A stretch of DNA of 21,962 nt from a virus. The notes under the pieces were generated by a model. The model did not search any database, was not told the DNA's origin, and saw nothing but the letters and a program-made list of their open reading frames with translations. The translations under genes were made by a program, and so were the position numbers. Positions 21,349-21,962 of this stretch are shown in pieces (the stretch's first letter is position 1; each line of letters opens with the position of its first letter). Location: positions 1-21,962 of IMG/VR virus record IMGVR_UViG_3300044470_000117; one strand, written 5' to 3'.

Positions 21349-21962
21349 TTAACAGTATAGTTTGGACCATATACGATCAGGTAGTACCTCGTGACCGTCT
21401 GCCTCGAGTGGAGATATCTACAGATTCAGCAGCGTATGGTACGATCACGTTTGAGATACCCCCTCTTAATACGCTTAATAGTCTTGCCTGTAGCGTATTT
21501 AGACTCGTACCACCATCGTCTACAGAGGATCGTTGGAGCAGGATACAGCCCGATTTGTGGTCGCCCGATATCGTTAGTTTTACGTGTCAGCAATTGTCAA
21601 CGGGGATGTATCAGATTACCTGGCAGTTTGTGCCTACAACTATTCCGGGGATAGGAAATGATCAGTATTTTAGTATAGAGTTTTTTGTCAACCAAGGCCC
21701 GTCTGCTTTAGTCGCTCAAATAAGTGGTAAATTAGTTATACACACCGTTAATGATATTGACTATACTGGGATTACCGGTTGGCAAGGAGGATCATTTTCG
21801 GGGATAACGGGGCCTCAGGGATTTACAGGAGCAGTCGGAACCCAGGGGGTGCAGGGCGCAACAGGTTTAAACGGTGTAACTGGTTCAGCTGGAGTTACAG
21901 GATCAGTAGGAGTGACAGGTTCGGTGGGAGTAACAGGGTCTACTGCACCTACTGGAATACAG
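21339..21962 (+). CDS. Tail fibre with collagen-like repeats, N-terminal part (runs off the right edge)
   Basis: A frame opens with ATG 21339, overlapping the methyltransferase stop, and stays open for all 208 codons to the window end. The first 145 residues form a domain with strands ([44 protein letters not shown]) probably for attachment or assembly. From about residue 146 there is collagen-like Gly-X-Y sequence: [20 protein letters not shown] and then [14 protein letters not shown] and similar, with GVTGS repeated. Such trimeric collagen-like stretches are common in phage fibre stalks. The start has no clear ribosome binding site and is likely coupled to the preceding gene. The receptor-binding end lies outside the window. 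Confidence 0.82.
   Translation, partial: MSIVNSIVWTIYDQVVPRDRLPRVEISTDSAAYGTITFEIPPLNTLNSLACSVFRLVPPSSTEDRWSRIQPDLWSPDIVSFTCQQLSTGMYQITWQFVPTTIPGIGNDQYFSIEFFVNQGPSALVAQISGKLVIHTVNDIDYTGITGWQGGSFSGITGPQGFTGAVGTQGVQGATGLNGVTGSAGVTGSVGVTGSVGVTGSTAPTGIQ

Noticed and set aside
21391-21654. Plus-strand frame of 87 codons in the last gene region
   Set aside because: It is a shifted frame of the collagen-like fibre gene, which is open throughout with protein-like content.

Overview
The window is a stretch of a tailed bacteriophage (or prophage) genome with a contractile, Mu-like virion: the set and order of head, tail and baseplate genes closely follows Mu from terminase to tail fibre. Genes are tightly packed with 4-bp start/stop overlaps and AGGAG-type ribosome binding sites, so the host is a bacterium. 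I cannot name it. No integrase, transposase, repressor or lysis gene is visible, so nothing here decides between a lytic and a temperate life style.

Layout. (a) 1-463, minus: an unidentified gene cut by the window edge, divergent from a small gene at 509-985 whose core resembles sigma-70 region 2. (b) 980-4978, minus: the packaging operon small terminase, large terminase, portal. The portal carries an entire histidine phosphatase domain at its C-terminus. (c) 4979-5165: a divergent control region with a perfect 14-bp inverted repeat that places one TATAAT on each strand, tandem TCCCAAA heptamers and a leader hairpin. (d) 5166-9159, plus: a head module with two paralogous decoration-like proteins flanking a large protease/scaffold fusion, followed by the major capsid protein. 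(e) 9280-12368: head-tail connector proteins (Mu gp36- and gp37-like), sheath and tube, with two 52-bp identical hairpin repeats lying between genes. (f) 12395-14524: a tail assembly chaperone with a convincing -1 frameshift site (A AAA AAG) and an open downstream frame, then a short tape measure protein. (g) 14527-19269: DNA-circulation/N protein, gpP hub, gp45 spike, gp46 sheath initiator, gp47 baseplate. (h) 19280-21962: a fibre-like protein, a family 2 glycosyltransferase, a SAM methyltransferase and the start of a fibre with collagen-like Gly-X-Y repeats.

How the parts work together: the leftward operon makes the packaging motor and portal, the rightward one makes shell, tail and baseplate, and both probably fire from the one palindromic promoter region. 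The sigma-like protein, a 12-mer shared by both divergent intergenic regions, and the mirrored -10 boxes suggest a phage-specific transcription switch. The glycosyltransferase and methyltransferase sit between fibre genes and may modify the virion surface or host glycans.

Most notable: the portal-phosphatase fusion, the frameshifted chaperone, the 52-bp repeats (one supplies the start codon of a tail gene), the palindromic double promoter, and a near-identical motif shared by the sheath and the sheath initiator. All family assignments are from reading the sequence, without database searches.
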